From: Anaeromyxobacter sp.
Lineage (GTDB): Bacteria > Myxococcota > Myxococcia > Myxococcales > Anaeromyxobacteraceae
DNA length: 64,000 bases
NCBI GenBank assembly: GCA_016718565.1
Contig: JADKCZ010000001.1
Location: 930,001-994,000, forward strand
Direction: 5' to 3'
Shown here: piece by piece, positions 32,074 through 40,338 of the stretch
Position numbering within the stretch: position 1 is the first letter of the stretch
Layout: each line of letters starts with the position of its first letter
Position numbers and translations under genes: made by a program
Notes under the pieces: model-generated
What the model was told of the DNA's origin: nothing
The model's input: the letters and a program-made list of their open reading frames with translations, nothing else
The model's database searches: none

Positions 32074-33021
32074 TCAGGCGCCGAGGCGGTCGTAGACCAG
32101 CCCCCAGCGCACCCCGCGGTCGGAGACGGTGAGCCGGTCGAAGCCCAGCAGCCGCATGGCCTCGGCCACCACCACGGCGCCGGCCACGATGACGTCGGCC
32201 CGCTTCGGCTCCATGCCGGGCAGGGCGGCCCGCGCCGCCAGCGGCAGCGCCGCCAGGCGCGGCACCAGCGCGTCGATCTCGGCCAGGGTGAGCGGCGCGC
32301 CGTGCACCCGCTCGGCGTCGTAGGCCGGCAGCGCCTGGACCACCGCCGCCAGCGTGGTGACCGTGCCGGCCACCCCCACCAGGCGGCCGGCGGCCAGCCC
32401 GGCCGCCCCCTCCAGCGCCGCCAGCGGGGCCAGCGCGGCGGCCGCGGCCGCCCGGAGCGCGTCCAGGGTGGCCGGGGGGATGGGGTCCTGGCGCACGTGG
32501 CGCTCGGTCAGCCGCACCGCCCCCACCTGCAGGCTGCGCCGGCCGCGCGGCGCCGGCCCCTCGCCGAAGGAGAGCTCGGTGGAGCCGCCGCCCACGTCGA
32601 GCACCGCGAGCGGCCCCGCCGGGGCCCCGCCGCCGGGCGGCGGGCCGAAGTCGCGCCAGGCGCTGCGCCACACCAGCCGGGCCTCCTCGTCGCCGCTGAT
32701 GATCTCCGGCACCAGCCCGGCCGCGGCGCGGGTGGCCTCGAAGAACTCGGCGCCGTTGGCGGCGTCCCGCGCCGCGCTGGTGGCCACGCAGACGATGGGC
32801 GCGGCGCCCAGCGCGCGCGCCTCGGCGGCGTAGGCCGCCAGCACCGCCACGGTGGCCTGGATGGCGGCCGGGTCGAGGCGCCCGCTGGCGTCCACCCCGC
32901 GCCCCAGCCGCGTGATCTCGGCCCGCTCCACCAGCGGGACCGCCCCGTCCCCGCGCCGCTCGGCCACCAGCAGCAGGACGGTGTTGGTGCCGACGTCGAT
33001 GGCGGCGATGCGCTGGGCCAT
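32074..33021 (-). CDS. Exopolyphosphatase / pppGpp phosphatase (Ppx/GppA)
   Basis: A 315-residue member of the ASKHA superfamily. It has the phosphate-1 loop AAIDVGTNTVLLLVAE, the phosphate-2 loop VLDVGGGSTELSF and the typical IISGDEEARLVW. It matches the short form of the family (about 300 residues, no C-terminal HD-like domain). It hydrolyses polyphosphate and/or pppGpp. The ATG lies two bases before the tolB stop, so it is in the tol operon, an unusual neighbour. The downstream methyltransferase frame overlaps or abuts its end. Confidence 0.92.
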   Translation of the reverse strand: MAQRIAAIDVGTNTVLLLVAERRGDGAVPLVERAEITRLGRGVDASGRLDPAAIQATVAVLAAYAAEARALGAAPIVCVATSAARDAANGAEFFEATRAAAGLVPEIISGDEEARLVWRSAWRDFGPPPGGGAPAGPLAVLDVGGGSTELSFGEGPAPRGRRSLQVGAVRLTERHVRQDPIPPATLDALRAAAAAALAPLAALEGAAGLAAGRLVGVAGTVTTLAAVVQALPAYDAERVHGAPLTLAEIDALVPRLAALPLAARAALPGMEPKRADVIVAGAVVVAEAMRLLGFDRLTVSDRGVRWGLVYDRLGA

Positions 33022-33023
33022 GG

Positions 33024-34319
33024 TCACTCCCGGGGGAAGGGGCCCCAGGCCGGGGTGGCCAGCTCGGCGCCGCTGGTGGCGGCCGCCTGCCGCTCGCCCC
33101 GCGGGTCGGAGAGCACCAGCTGCGGCAGCCCCCCGCGGTCGCTGGTGAAGGCCAGCAGCCGGCCGTTGGGGGCCCAGGTCGGCTCCTCGTTGGTGCGCCC
33201 CTGGTCCTGGGTGACGCGCTCCACCTTGCCGGTCTCCGGCGAGACGACGAAGACGTCGAAGACCTTGCGCTCGTCGCGGGCGGTGAAGGCGATCAGGTCG
33301 CCGCGCGGGCTCCACTGCGGGGTCTGGTTGTAGTTGCCCTGGAAGGTGAGCCGCCGCTGGCTGGAGCCGTCGGCGTTCATGACGAAGAGCTGGGGCGTGC
33401 CGGAGCGGTCGGAGACGAAGGCCAGCCGCCGCCCGTCGGGCGACCAGCTGGGCGAGAGGTCCAGGGCCGGGGTGGTGGTGAGGCGGCGGGCCCCGCTGCC
33501 GTCGGCGGCGGCCACCCAGACGTCGGTGTCGGCGCCGTCGGCGGCGGTGAAGGCCAGCCTGGCGCCGTCCGGCGAGAAGGCGCCGCCCATGGCCACGTGG
33601 CCGGTGGGCAGCCGGCGGAAGCTCCGGTCGGAGAGCCGGTAGACCCACAGCTCGGGCCGCCCGCCCCGGTAGCTGGTCACCAGGATGCGGTCGCCGTCCG
33701 GGTGCCAGGAGGGCATGAGCAGCAGCGCCGTCTCGGAGAGCAGCACCCGGGGGTTCTTGCCGTCGGCGTCGAGCAGCACCAGCTCGCGCGCCTGGCCGGC
33801 GCGCCGCACCGCCACCAGGCGGGTGCGGAAGACGCCCGGCTCGCCGGTGTAGTGGCGCACCAGCTCGTCGGCCAGGTGGTGGGCCAGGGCGCGCGCGTCG
33901 GGGGCAAAGAGGCCGCGCTGGAGCACCTCGCGGCCGGCCCGCACGTCGTGCAGCCGCAGGTCGGCGGCCAGCCGGGCGCCCTCGCGCCGCACCCTGGCCT
34001 TGACCAGCCCCTCCGCCCCCACGCTGGCCCAGCGGCCGAACTTGATGGAGGGGGCGGCCAGCCCCTCGGTCGGGTCGGCCAGGAAGCCGCGCGGGTCGAG
34101 CAGCTCGAAGAGGCCGCTCAGCCGGAGATCGGCGCGCAGCACGGCCAGCACCTCCTCGGAGGCGCGCAGGTCGCCGTCGGGCTGGAAGGCCGGCAGGGCC
34201 AGCGGCAGCGGCTGGAAGTCCGGCGCGTCCACCACCACGGAGGGGCGGGCCGCGGCGGCGGGGCGCGGCGCGGCCAGGGCGAGGAGCAGCAGCGGGAGGA
34301 GGAGCGGGGCGTGGCGCAT
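33024..34319 (-). CDS. tolB: Tol-Pal system periplasmic protein TolB
   Basis: A 431-residue periplasmic protein with a signal peptide (cut near AAA-RPS). Residues about 30-155 form the TolB N-terminal domain. From about 170 a six-bladed beta-propeller is built of PD40-type repeats with the recurring pattern SWSPDG / FVSDR / LFVMNADG. TolB links the Tol inner-membrane complex to Pal. It follows tolA by 17 bases. No pal gene follows in this window; ppx takes its place. Confidence 0.95.
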   Translation of the reverse strand: MRHAPLLLPLLLLALAAPRPAAAARPSVVVDAPDFQPLPLALPAFQPDGDLRASEEVLAVLRADLRLSGLFELLDPRGFLADPTEGLAAPSIKFGRWASVGAEGLVKARVRREGARLAADLRLHDVRAGREVLQRGLFAPDARALAHHLADELVRHYTGEPGVFRTRLVAVRRAGQARELVLLDADGKNPRVLLSETALLLMPSWHPDGDRILVTSYRGGRPELWVYRLSDRSFRRLPTGHVAMGGAFSPDGARLAFTAADGADTDVWVAAADGSGARRLTTTPALDLSPSWSPDGRRLAFVSDRSGTPQLFVMNADGSSQRRLTFQGNYNQTPQWSPRGDLIAFTARDERKVFDVFVVSPETGKVERVTQDQGRTNEEPTWAPNGRLLAFTSDRGGLPQLVLSDPRGERQAAATSGAELATPAWGPFPRE

Positions 34320-34336
34320 GGCGTGGACCTCGTGGG

Positions 34337-35101
34337 TCAGATCTTGAAGAGGACCTCCAGCCCGGTCCGGCGGTACAGCTCGCGGGCCGCGGCGGGAGGT
34401 GGGGGGAGGCGGGCGGCGCGCACGGCGCGCTCCAGCGCCTCGTCGAAGGCCGGGTTGCCGGAGCGGCGCACCAGCTCGTAGCGGCTGACGCGGCCGTCCG
34501 GCTCGACGAAGAGCACCACCGTGCCCTGCAGCGAGACCCGCTCGCGGTCGGAGATGGTGGAGGGGAGGCGGTAGCTCTGCCGGAGCTGCCGCACCACCTG
34601 GCCGAGGTACTGGTCGCCCTCGCCGGCGTCGGAGGCGTCGCCGTCGGGGCTGCCGTCGGCGCGCCCGGCCTGCAGCTCGCGGGACAGGTCGGACATGACG
34701 CTGCGGAGGCGCGAGCCGGCGGGCTGGCCCGGCTGCTCGGTCCGGCCAGCCTGGGCCGCCGGGGCCGGCGCGGGCCGGGGCGGCGCGGCGGCCTTCGGGG
34801 CGGCCACCGCCACGGCCTTGGGGGAGGGCGGCGCGGGCGCCGGGGGAGGGGCCGGCGCCGGCTGGCTGGTGGTGGCGGCCGGCGGCGGCGGCGCCTCCTT
34901 GCGCGGCAGCAGCTCCTTGGGCCGGGGCTCGCCGAGCCGGACCAGCTTGGCCGTGATGGGGCGCTGGCCCGCCTCGAGCGGCGCGGGCGGCCGCGCCACC
35001 GCGGCCAGCGCCAGCAGGACGGCGTGGGCGGCCACCGAGGCCACCACCGCCGGCCAGAGCCGGTCGGCGCCGCCGAGGGCGCTCTGGCCGGCCCCGCTCA
35101 C
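34337..35101 (-). CDS. tolA: TolA/TonB-like energy transducer
   Basis: A 254-residue protein with one N-terminal membrane segment (about residues 16-38), a long Pro/Ala/Lys-rich periplasm-spanning linker (about 40-130) and a TonB/TolA C-terminal domain (about 155-254; GTVVLFVEPDGRVSRYELV, FDEALERAVRAA). Placement between tolR and tolB makes TolA the best name. It is shorter than E. coli TolA (421) and lacks its long helical domain II. The start overlaps the tolR stop by four bases. Confidence 0.88.
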   Translation of the reverse strand: MSGAGQSALGGADRLWPAVVASVAAHAVLLALAAVARPPAPLEAGQRPITAKLVRLGEPRPKELLPRKEAPPPPAATTSQPAPAPPPAPAPPSPKAVAVAAPKAAAPPRPAPAPAAQAGRTEQPGQPAGSRLRSVMSDLSRELQAGRADGSPDGDASDAGEGDQYLGQVVRQLRQSYRLPSTISDRERVSLQGTVVLFVEPDGRVSRYELVRRSGNPAFDEALERAVRAARLPPPPAAARELYRRTGLEVLFKI

Positions 35102-35562
35102 CGGGCGCCGGCCTCCGCTCCCTTGGGACGCACCCGCTCCGGCTGCGGGTTGGTGATCATCCCCATGCTGGTGATGCCGGCCCGCTGGACCGTCGCCATG
35201 ACGTCCACCACCACCCCGTAGGGCAGCGACTTGTCGGCCATGAGGAACAGCTCCTTCTCCTTCTGGGCGCGGGCGTTGGCCCGCAGCACCTCCTCCAGCC
35301 GCTCCGCCGGCACCCGCGCCGCCTCCTCGCCGCCGCCCAGCCAGAGCGTCCGGTCGGCCTTGATGGAGAGGACCAGCTTCTCCTCGGGCGCGTCGATGGC
35401 CTTGGCGCGGACCTCCGGCAGGTTCACCTGCACGCCCTGCTGGATGAGCGGCGCCGCCACCATGAAGATGATGAGCAGGACCAGCATCACGTCGACCATG
35501 GGGGTGACGTTGATCTCGGTGAGGGTGGTGCGGCCGCCGCCGCTGCCGCTGGAGAGGGCCAC
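35098..35562 (-). CDS. tolR: Biopolymer transport protein TolR/ExbD
   Basis: A 154-residue protein with a single membrane segment carrying the essential Asp24 (INVTPMVDVMLVLLIIFMV), which forms part of the proton path with TolQ, and a small periplasmic domain. It starts at a GTG four bases after tolQ. Confidence 0.94.
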   Translation of the reverse strand: MALSSGSGGGRTTLTEINVTPMVDVMLVLLIIFMVAAPLIQQGVQVNLPEVRAKAIDAPEEKLVLSIKADRTLWLGGGEEAARVPAERLEEVLRANARAQKEKELFLMADKSLPYGVVVDVMATVQRAGITSMGMITNPQPERVRPKGAEAGAR

Positions 35563-35566
35563 GGGC

Positions 35567-36299
35567 TCAGCGCCCCGCGCTGAAGAAGTGCCGGCGCACG
35601 ATGTTGAGGAAGTCGGAGGAGAAGTTCTGCATCTCGCCGTCCAGCACCCGGATGCGCGACACGAAGGAGTTGTAGGCCACCACCGCCGGGATGGCGGCGA
35701 AGAGCCCCACCGCGGTGGCGATGAGCGCCTCGGAGATGGGGCGCGCCACCGTGGCCAGGTTGGCGTTGCCCATCCGGTAGATGTCCTGGAAGGCCCGCAT
35801 GATGCCCCAGACCGTGCCGAACAGCCCGACGAAGGGGGCGGCCGAGGCGGTGGTGCCCAGGAAGGAGACGCGCCGCTCCAGCGCCGTCACCTCGGCGGCC
35901 GAGGCCCGCTTGAGGGCCCGCTCCACGTTCTCGATGCCGCCCAGCTCCTCGCTCATGCTCGCCCTCGCCGCCCTTCTGCTGCGTCACCTTGGAGAGCTCG
36001 ACGTAGCCGGCGCGGAAGACCGCCCCCAGCGGCGAGGCGCCCAGCTGCTCGGCCGCCTGGTAGATGGCGTCGAGCCGCTTGGACTGCCAGAAGGTGGAGA
36101 GGAACCTGGTGCTCTCGGTCTCGGCCCGGCGCAGCTGCAGGTGCTTCTTGACGATGATGGCCCAGGAGACCGCCGAGGCGCCCGCCAGCAGGAGGAGCAC
36201 GCCCTGCCCCACCAGCCCGGCGTTGGCGATGATCTCGAGGTAGTCGATGCCGCCCGAGGCCGCGAGGAGGCCGGGGAGGGTGGGTGCGGAGAAGGTCAT
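35567..36299 (-). pseudogene. tolQ: TolQ/ExbB, split by an apparent +1 frameshift
   Basis: A proton-channel subunit in two frames. From the ATG at 36299 the first part gives an N-terminal membrane segment (VGQGVLLLLAGASAVSWAII), the cytoplasmic helix and YVELSKVTQQKGGEGE. The second part, open from 35956 downward, continues with MSEELGGIENVERALKRAS, then the second and third membrane segments (GLFGTVWGIM, ISEALIATAVGLFAAIPAVVAYN). The two join cleanly as GEGE-MSEELGG if one base near 35957-35960 is removed. The span of 733 bases is one over a multiple of three. All expected parts of a TolQ of about 243 residues are present, so the gene is intact except for this single base: a sequencing indel or a recent lesion. 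tolR and tolA downstream look functional. Confidence 0.8.
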
Positions 36300-36551
36300 G
36301 TGGGCACGGTGAAGGGCTTGAAAAGGGTGAGGGTTTCTAACATGAACGCGTGGCGCGGCCGATCCTCCCACCCGGGCGGGCCGCCCCCTGTGCCGCGGCG
36401 CCACGGCCGTGGCTGGGGCGCCCCGGCCGGGAGTCCGGAACCTGGCCTTTTCCGCGCTCGCCGGGCGTGGCACAAGGGTTGCTCTACCCGGCAACGACGG
36501 GCACGAGTCGAGGCCATGCCGGCCGCGGCCAGCGCCCCACCGGAGGAACCG

Positions 36552-37325
36552 ATGAGCCCGCTCCACCTGACCGCCGCCCTGGCCGCCGCGCTCGCCCTGA
36601 GTGGCTGCTTCGTCTCCGCCTCCGACGGCACCGCCAACGTCTACTGGGCCTTCCGCCGGGCCGCGCCGGCCCAGCCGCTCGGCTACCTGATCTACGACGA
36701 GACGTACCAGGCGCAGAACGCCACCGGCGTCTGCCCGGAGTCGGCGGTGGACACGGTGCGGGTGGCCTCGGCGGCCGGCACCTTCGACATCGACTGCACC
36801 GGCCCCAACGGCTCGGGCGGCTACGTGCAGGGCGCGGTGGTGGAGTTCCTGCCGGTGGGCCGCAGCACCATCACCCTGACCGGCTTCCGGGGCAGCCAGG
36901 CGGTCTACCGCTCGTCGGTGGAGGTGAACGCGAGGTCGGGCCCCGGCACGGACGTCTACGTGGACGTCTTCGGCCTGTCGGCCCCGCTCGAGGTCTACGC
37001 CTACCTGCTGGGCGGCGTGCCGGCCATCGACTACCTCGACTGCGCCGAGGCCCTCTCGCCCAACCTCACCGTGGAGCTCTTCGACGCCTTCGGCTCCAAG
37101 ATCGACGGGGCGGTGGCGGGCTGCAGCGACCCCCTGCCGGCCTTCGCCTTCGCCGAGCAGGTGGACCTGGACGACTACACGGTGCGGGTGGTGGGGCGGC
37201 GGGTCGGCAGCGGCGCGCTGCTCTTCGACTCCTGCGACCTCCCGCTGGAGCACTTCGGCCCGCAGGTGGGGGCGGCCGGCTTCACGGCCGACCTCTTCAC
37301 CGCCCCCATCCCGACCTGCCCGTAG
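36552..37325 (+). CDS. Lipoprotein of unknown function
   Basis: A 257-residue protein with lipobox LSGC (Cys19) and a good ribosome site (GGAGG at 36542-36546). The mature part is beta-rich with a carboxypeptidase-regulatory-like character (strands such as STITLTGFRG, TVRVVGRRVGSGALLFDS) and several Cys. I do not recognise a catalytic motif. It is divergent from tolQ across 252 bases. The next gene is another lipoprotein of similar size and style. Confidence 0.75.
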   Translation: MSPLHLTAALAAALALSGCFVSASDGTANVYWAFRRAAPAQPLGYLIYDETYQAQNATGVCPESAVDTVRVASAAGTFDIDCTGPNGSGGYVQGAVVEFLPVGRSTITLTGFRGSQAVYRSSVEVNARSGPGTDVYVDVFGLSAPLEVYAYLLGGVPAIDYLDCAEALSPNLTVELFDAFGSKIDGAVAGCSDPLPAFAFAEQVDLDDYTVRVVGRRVGSGALLFDSCDLPLEHFGPQVGAAGFTADLFTAPIPTCP

Positions 37326-37399
37326 GCGCCCGGGTGGTGGCGCCGGCGCCCGACCAAGTAGGATGCGCCGGTCCCACCTCCCCCGGAGCCCGTGTGCCG

Positions 37400-38134
37400 A
37401 TGCCCAGGTCGACCGCCGCGCCCTTCCTCGCCGTGCTCCTCCTCGCCGCCGGCTGCGCGGGGGAGCCGTGCACCGCCCCGTCGCTCACCGTGGCCTGGCG
37501 CTTCGACACGCCCAGCGGGGGGCAGGACGCCTCCTGCGCCGCCGTCGGGGTGTCCACGCTGAACGTCTTCGACGGCACCGGCGCCCCCTTCGGCACCGGC
37601 ATCTCCTGCGCGCAGGGCTCCGCCACCTTCACCAACCTGCAGGCCGGCCCCTACGACCTCACCGTGGAGGGGCGGGACGCGGCCGGCAGGCTGGTGAACC
37701 GGGACTGGTACCGCCAGGAGGTGGGCGCCTGCGGCGAGACCCGCTCGGTGGCCCGGCCCGGGCAGGGCGACCTGCGCATCGCCTACGACACCTCGACCGG
37801 CACCTGCGACGCCGCCGACCTGCCCGGCATCCTCGGCTACATGTGGTTCTGGCTGGTGGACCAGGCCACCGACCAGGCCATCTACGGCATCACCTCGGGC
37901 AGCGGCAACGCCGACAAGGTGCTCTACCCGTGCAAGGTGGGGGACCTGACGCTGCGGGTGCCCTACGGCGTCTACCGGCTCGACTGGATCCAGGAGGTGC
38001 GCTACCCGCTGGCCACCGACCCGAACCCCGCCTACCAGTACTGCGAGCCCACCTCGGCCACGGTGCACCGGGCCGGGATCACCGACCTGGCGGTGGAGCT
38101 GGTGCCGGTGGCCGGCCTGGCGTGCCTGCCGTGA
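37400..38134 (+). CDS. Lipoprotein of unknown function
   Basis: A 244-residue protein with lipobox AAGC (Cys19). It begins SLTVAWRFDTPSGG, and VAWRFD resembles VYWAFR in the preceding lipoprotein, with the same opening of a beta-sandwich fold (NLQAGPYDLTVEGRDAAGRL). Eight or more cysteines suggest disulfides, fitting an exported, probably outer-membrane location. The ATG is preferred over a GTG eight bases upstream in another frame. The stop overlaps the murI start (GTGA), so it is co-expressed with murI. Function unknown. Confidence 0.75.
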   Translation: MPRSTAAPFLAVLLLAAGCAGEPCTAPSLTVAWRFDTPSGGQDASCAAVGVSTLNVFDGTGAPFGTGISCAQGSATFTNLQAGPYDLTVEGRDAAGRLVNRDWYRQEVGACGETRSVARPGQGDLRIAYDTSTGTCDAADLPGILGYMWFWLVDQATDQAIYGITSGSGNADKVLYPCKVGDLTLRVPYGVYRLDWIQEVRYPLATDPNPAYQYCEPTSATVHRAGITDLAVELVPVAGLACLP

Positions 38135-38937
38135 GCGGGCCGGGCGCCCCGCCGCGGGCGCCGCGCATCGGCATCTTCGACTCCGGGGTGGGCGGGCTCA
38201 CCGTGCAGCGCGCCGTGCTGGCGGCGCTGCCCGGCGCCGACACCCTCTACCTGGGCGACACCGCCCGGGTGCCCTACGGCACCAAGTCGGCGGAGACCGT
38301 GACGCAGTACTCGCTGCGCAACGCCCGCTTCCTCATGGGGCAGGGCATCGACCTCCTGGTGGTGGCCTGCAACACCGCCTCGGCGGTGGCCATGCCGGCC
38401 TTGCGGGCGGCCCTGCCGGTGCCGGTGCTGGGCGTGGTCGAGCCGGGCGCGCGGGCCGCCGCCGCCGCCAGCCGCGGCGGGCGGGTGGGCGTCATCGGCA
38501 CCCCCGGCACGGTGGCCAGCGGCGCCTACCAGGCCGCGCTGCGCGCCGCCCGGCCGGGCGTGGAGGTGGTGGCGGTGGCCTGCCCGCTCTTCGTGCCCCT
38601 GGCCGAGGAGGGCTGGACCGACCCGGCCGACGAGGTGGTGCAGGGCGTGGTGCGCCGCTACCTGGCGCCGCTCCGGGCCGCGGGCGTCGACACCCTGGTG
38701 CTGGGCTGCACCCACTACCCGCTGCTCAGGCAGGCCATCGCGGCCGAGCTGCCCGGGGTGGTGCTGGTGGACAGCGCCGAGACGGTGGCCGCCGAGGTGG
38801 CCGCCCTGGTGAGCGCGCCGGCCGGCCCGGAGGGCGCGCACCGCTTCTTCGTCACCGACGCGCCGGCCCGCTTCCTGGCCGTGGCGGGCCGCTTCCTGGG
38901 CCGGTCGGTCGAGGCGGCGGAGCACGTCGACGTCTAG
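38131..38937 (+). CDS. murI: Glutamate racemase MurI
   Basis: A 268-residue enzyme that makes D-glutamate for peptidoglycan. It has IGIFDSGVGGLTV, the two catalytic cysteines Cys80 (VVACNTAS) and Cys193 (LGCTHYPLL), and PYGTKS. The GTG start overlaps the stop of the lipoprotein gene upstream. Length is normal for the family. Confidence 0.96.
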   Translation: MSGPGAPPRAPRIGIFDSGVGGLTVQRAVLAALPGADTLYLGDTARVPYGTKSAETVTQYSLRNARFLMGQGIDLLVVACNTASAVAMPALRAALPVPVLGVVEPGARAAAAASRGGRVGVIGTPGTVASGAYQAALRAARPGVEVVAVACPLFVPLAEEGWTDPADEVVQGVVRRYLAPLRAAGVDTLVLGCTHYPLLRQAIAAELPGVVLVDSAETVAAEVAALVSAPAGPEGAHRFFVTDAPARFLAVAGRFLGRSVEAAEHVDV

Positions 38938-38978
38938 GCGGGCCGGGGCGCGTGCTGGCGGGACCCGGGGGGCGCTGC

Positions 38979-38984
38979 TAGAGT
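38979..38984 (+). promoter_or_regulatory. -10-like element, possible leaderless start
   Basis: TAGAGT ends nine bases before the ATG of the gene at 38994, and no ribosome site lies between. The -35 region is weak. One of four such arrangements in the window. Confidence 0.3.
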
Positions 38985-38993
38985 CACCCACCG

Positions 38994-39626
38994 ATGGCCG
39001 ACGTGAAGAAGATGGTTGTGGGCTTCAACCACAACATCAAGCACAAGGGGAAGGGGTACCACATCCAGACCGAGGACTCGGGACTGGAGAACCCCCACAT
39101 CATCACGCACCTCTTCGTCGGCGGGAACATCCTGGCGTCGAAGAAGACCTCCTACGCGGACATCGTCGGCGCCGAGAACCTGGCCCAGGTGGTGCGCGAG
39201 CTGATGGAGGAGCAGCACAAGGAGATGCTGCGCAACCTCATCAACGGCGTGTACGACGACCTCGACGCCGCCTACGCGCAGCAGGCCCAGGCCTTCCAGC
39301 CGGGCGAGATCCAGGCCGACGGTCGGACGGTGCAGCTGCAGCCGAGCATGATGGCGGCCCCGCGCGGCGCCCCGGCGCAGCCCGCCCCGCTCAAGGCCGC
39401 CCCGGCCCTGACGCCGCCGCCCTTCCCGGCGCAGCCCCGCGCCGCGCCGCCCCCGCCGGGCGCGCGCTCCCTGCCGCCCGAGGTGATGGCGGCCCGCCAG
39501 GAGCCCACCCCGGTGCTGCGCAACGACGGGGCCGAGACCCTCTTCGGCGAGGACCTCATCAGCGAGAAGAGCCTCGACGAGGTGATCCTCTCGTACCTCG
39601 CCGAGGACCTCGGCGACCGGAAGTAG
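38994..39626 (+). CDS. Conserved protein of unknown function upstream of ftsE
   Basis: A 210-residue soluble protein. The first 85 residues are a compact basic domain (VVGFNHNIKHKGKGYHIQTE, then THLFVGGNILASKKTSYADI and a helix), which looks like a PilZ-like or other small beta-barrel fold but has no clear PilZ RxxxR signature. A Pro/Ala-rich linker (about 105-160) leads to a C-terminal acidic helix (SLDEVILSYLAEDLGD). There is no signal peptide or membrane segment. It lies 16 bases before ftsE on the same strand and is therefore a candidate partner of FtsEX or cell division. I do not recognise the family name. Confidence 0.75.
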   Translation: MADVKKMVVGFNHNIKHKGKGYHIQTEDSGLENPHIITHLFVGGNILASKKTSYADIVGAENLAQVVRELMEEQHKEMLRNLINGVYDDLDAAYAQQAQAFQPGEIQADGRTVQLQPSMMAAPRGAPAQPAPLKAAPALTPPPFPAQPRAAPPPPGARSLPPEVMAARQEPTPVLRNDGAETLFGEDLISEKSLDEVILSYLAEDLGDRK

Positions 39627-39642
39627 GGCCCCGGCCGGCGGG

Positions 39643-40326
39643 ATGATCCAGCTCTTCCACGTCACCAAGGAGTACCCGGGCGAGCCGCCCGCGCTCTCCG
39701 ACGTGACGCTGGAGGTGGAGAAGGGCGAGTTCGTCTTCCTGACCGGGCCCTCCGGCGCGGGAAAGTCCACCCTGCTCAAGCTCATCTTCTGCGCCGAGCC
39801 CCCCAGCAGCGGGCAGGTGCTCCTCTTCGGCCGCAACCTGGCGCGCATCACGCCGCGCGAGGTGCCCTTCGTGCGCCGCCACATCGGGGTGGTCTTCCAG
39901 GACTTCAAGCTGCTGGAGGACCGGACGGTCGCGGAGAACGCGGCCCTGCCGCTCGAGGTGCGGGGCCTGGCCGACCAGGAGCTGCGCCGGCGGGTGCGCG
40001 GCCTGCTGCGCTCGGTGGGGCTGGAGCACCGCGCCGACAAGTTCCCCCCCTCGCTCTCCGGCGGCGAGCAGCAGCGGGTGGCGGTGGCGCGGGCGCTGGC
40101 CGGCGACCCGCAGCTCCTGCTGGCCGACGAGCCCACCGGCAACCTCGACGGCGCGCGCACGCTGGAGGTCATGGAGCTGCTGGCGGCCGCCAACGCGCGC
40201 GGCACCACCGTGCTCATCGCCACCCACGACCGCGGCCTGCTGGAGCGCTACAAGCGGCGGGTGGTGGAGCTGGACCGTGGCCGGGTGGTGTCGGACGGCG
40301 CGGCGGTGCGGAGGATGGGGGGCTGA
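39643..40326 (+). CDS. ftsE: Cell-division ATP-binding protein FtsE
   Basis: A 227-residue ABC ATPase. Walker A GPSGAGKS (35-42), Q-loop VVFQDFKLLEDRTV (the FtsE-typical form), signature LSGGEQQR and Walker B LLLADEPTGNLD are all present. With FtsX it transmits ATP hydrolysis to a periplasmic murein-hydrolase activator. ftsX follows 12 bases later. Confidence 0.97.
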   Translation: MIQLFHVTKEYPGEPPALSDVTLEVEKGEFVFLTGPSGAGKSTLLKLIFCAEPPSSGQVLLFGRNLARITPREVPFVRRHIGVVFQDFKLLEDRTVAENAALPLEVRGLADQELRRRVRGLLRSVGLEHRADKFPPSLSGGEQQRVAVARALAGDPQLLLADEPTGNLDGARTLEVMELLAAANARGTTVLIATHDRGLLERYKRRVVELDRGRVVSDGAAVRRMGG

Positions 40327-40338
40327 CCCCGCACGCCC

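Noticed and set aside
36318..36343. Plus-strand promoter TTGAAA ... TAACAT upstream of the 36552 lipoprotein
   Set aside because: Spacer is only 14 bases and the site is more than 200 bases from the gene, so support is weak.
37397..38134. Frame upstream of the second lipoprotein beginning at 36350
   Set aside because: It overlaps the first lipoprotein in another frame and lacks a signal peptide; the ATG at 37400 begins a proper lipobox signal.
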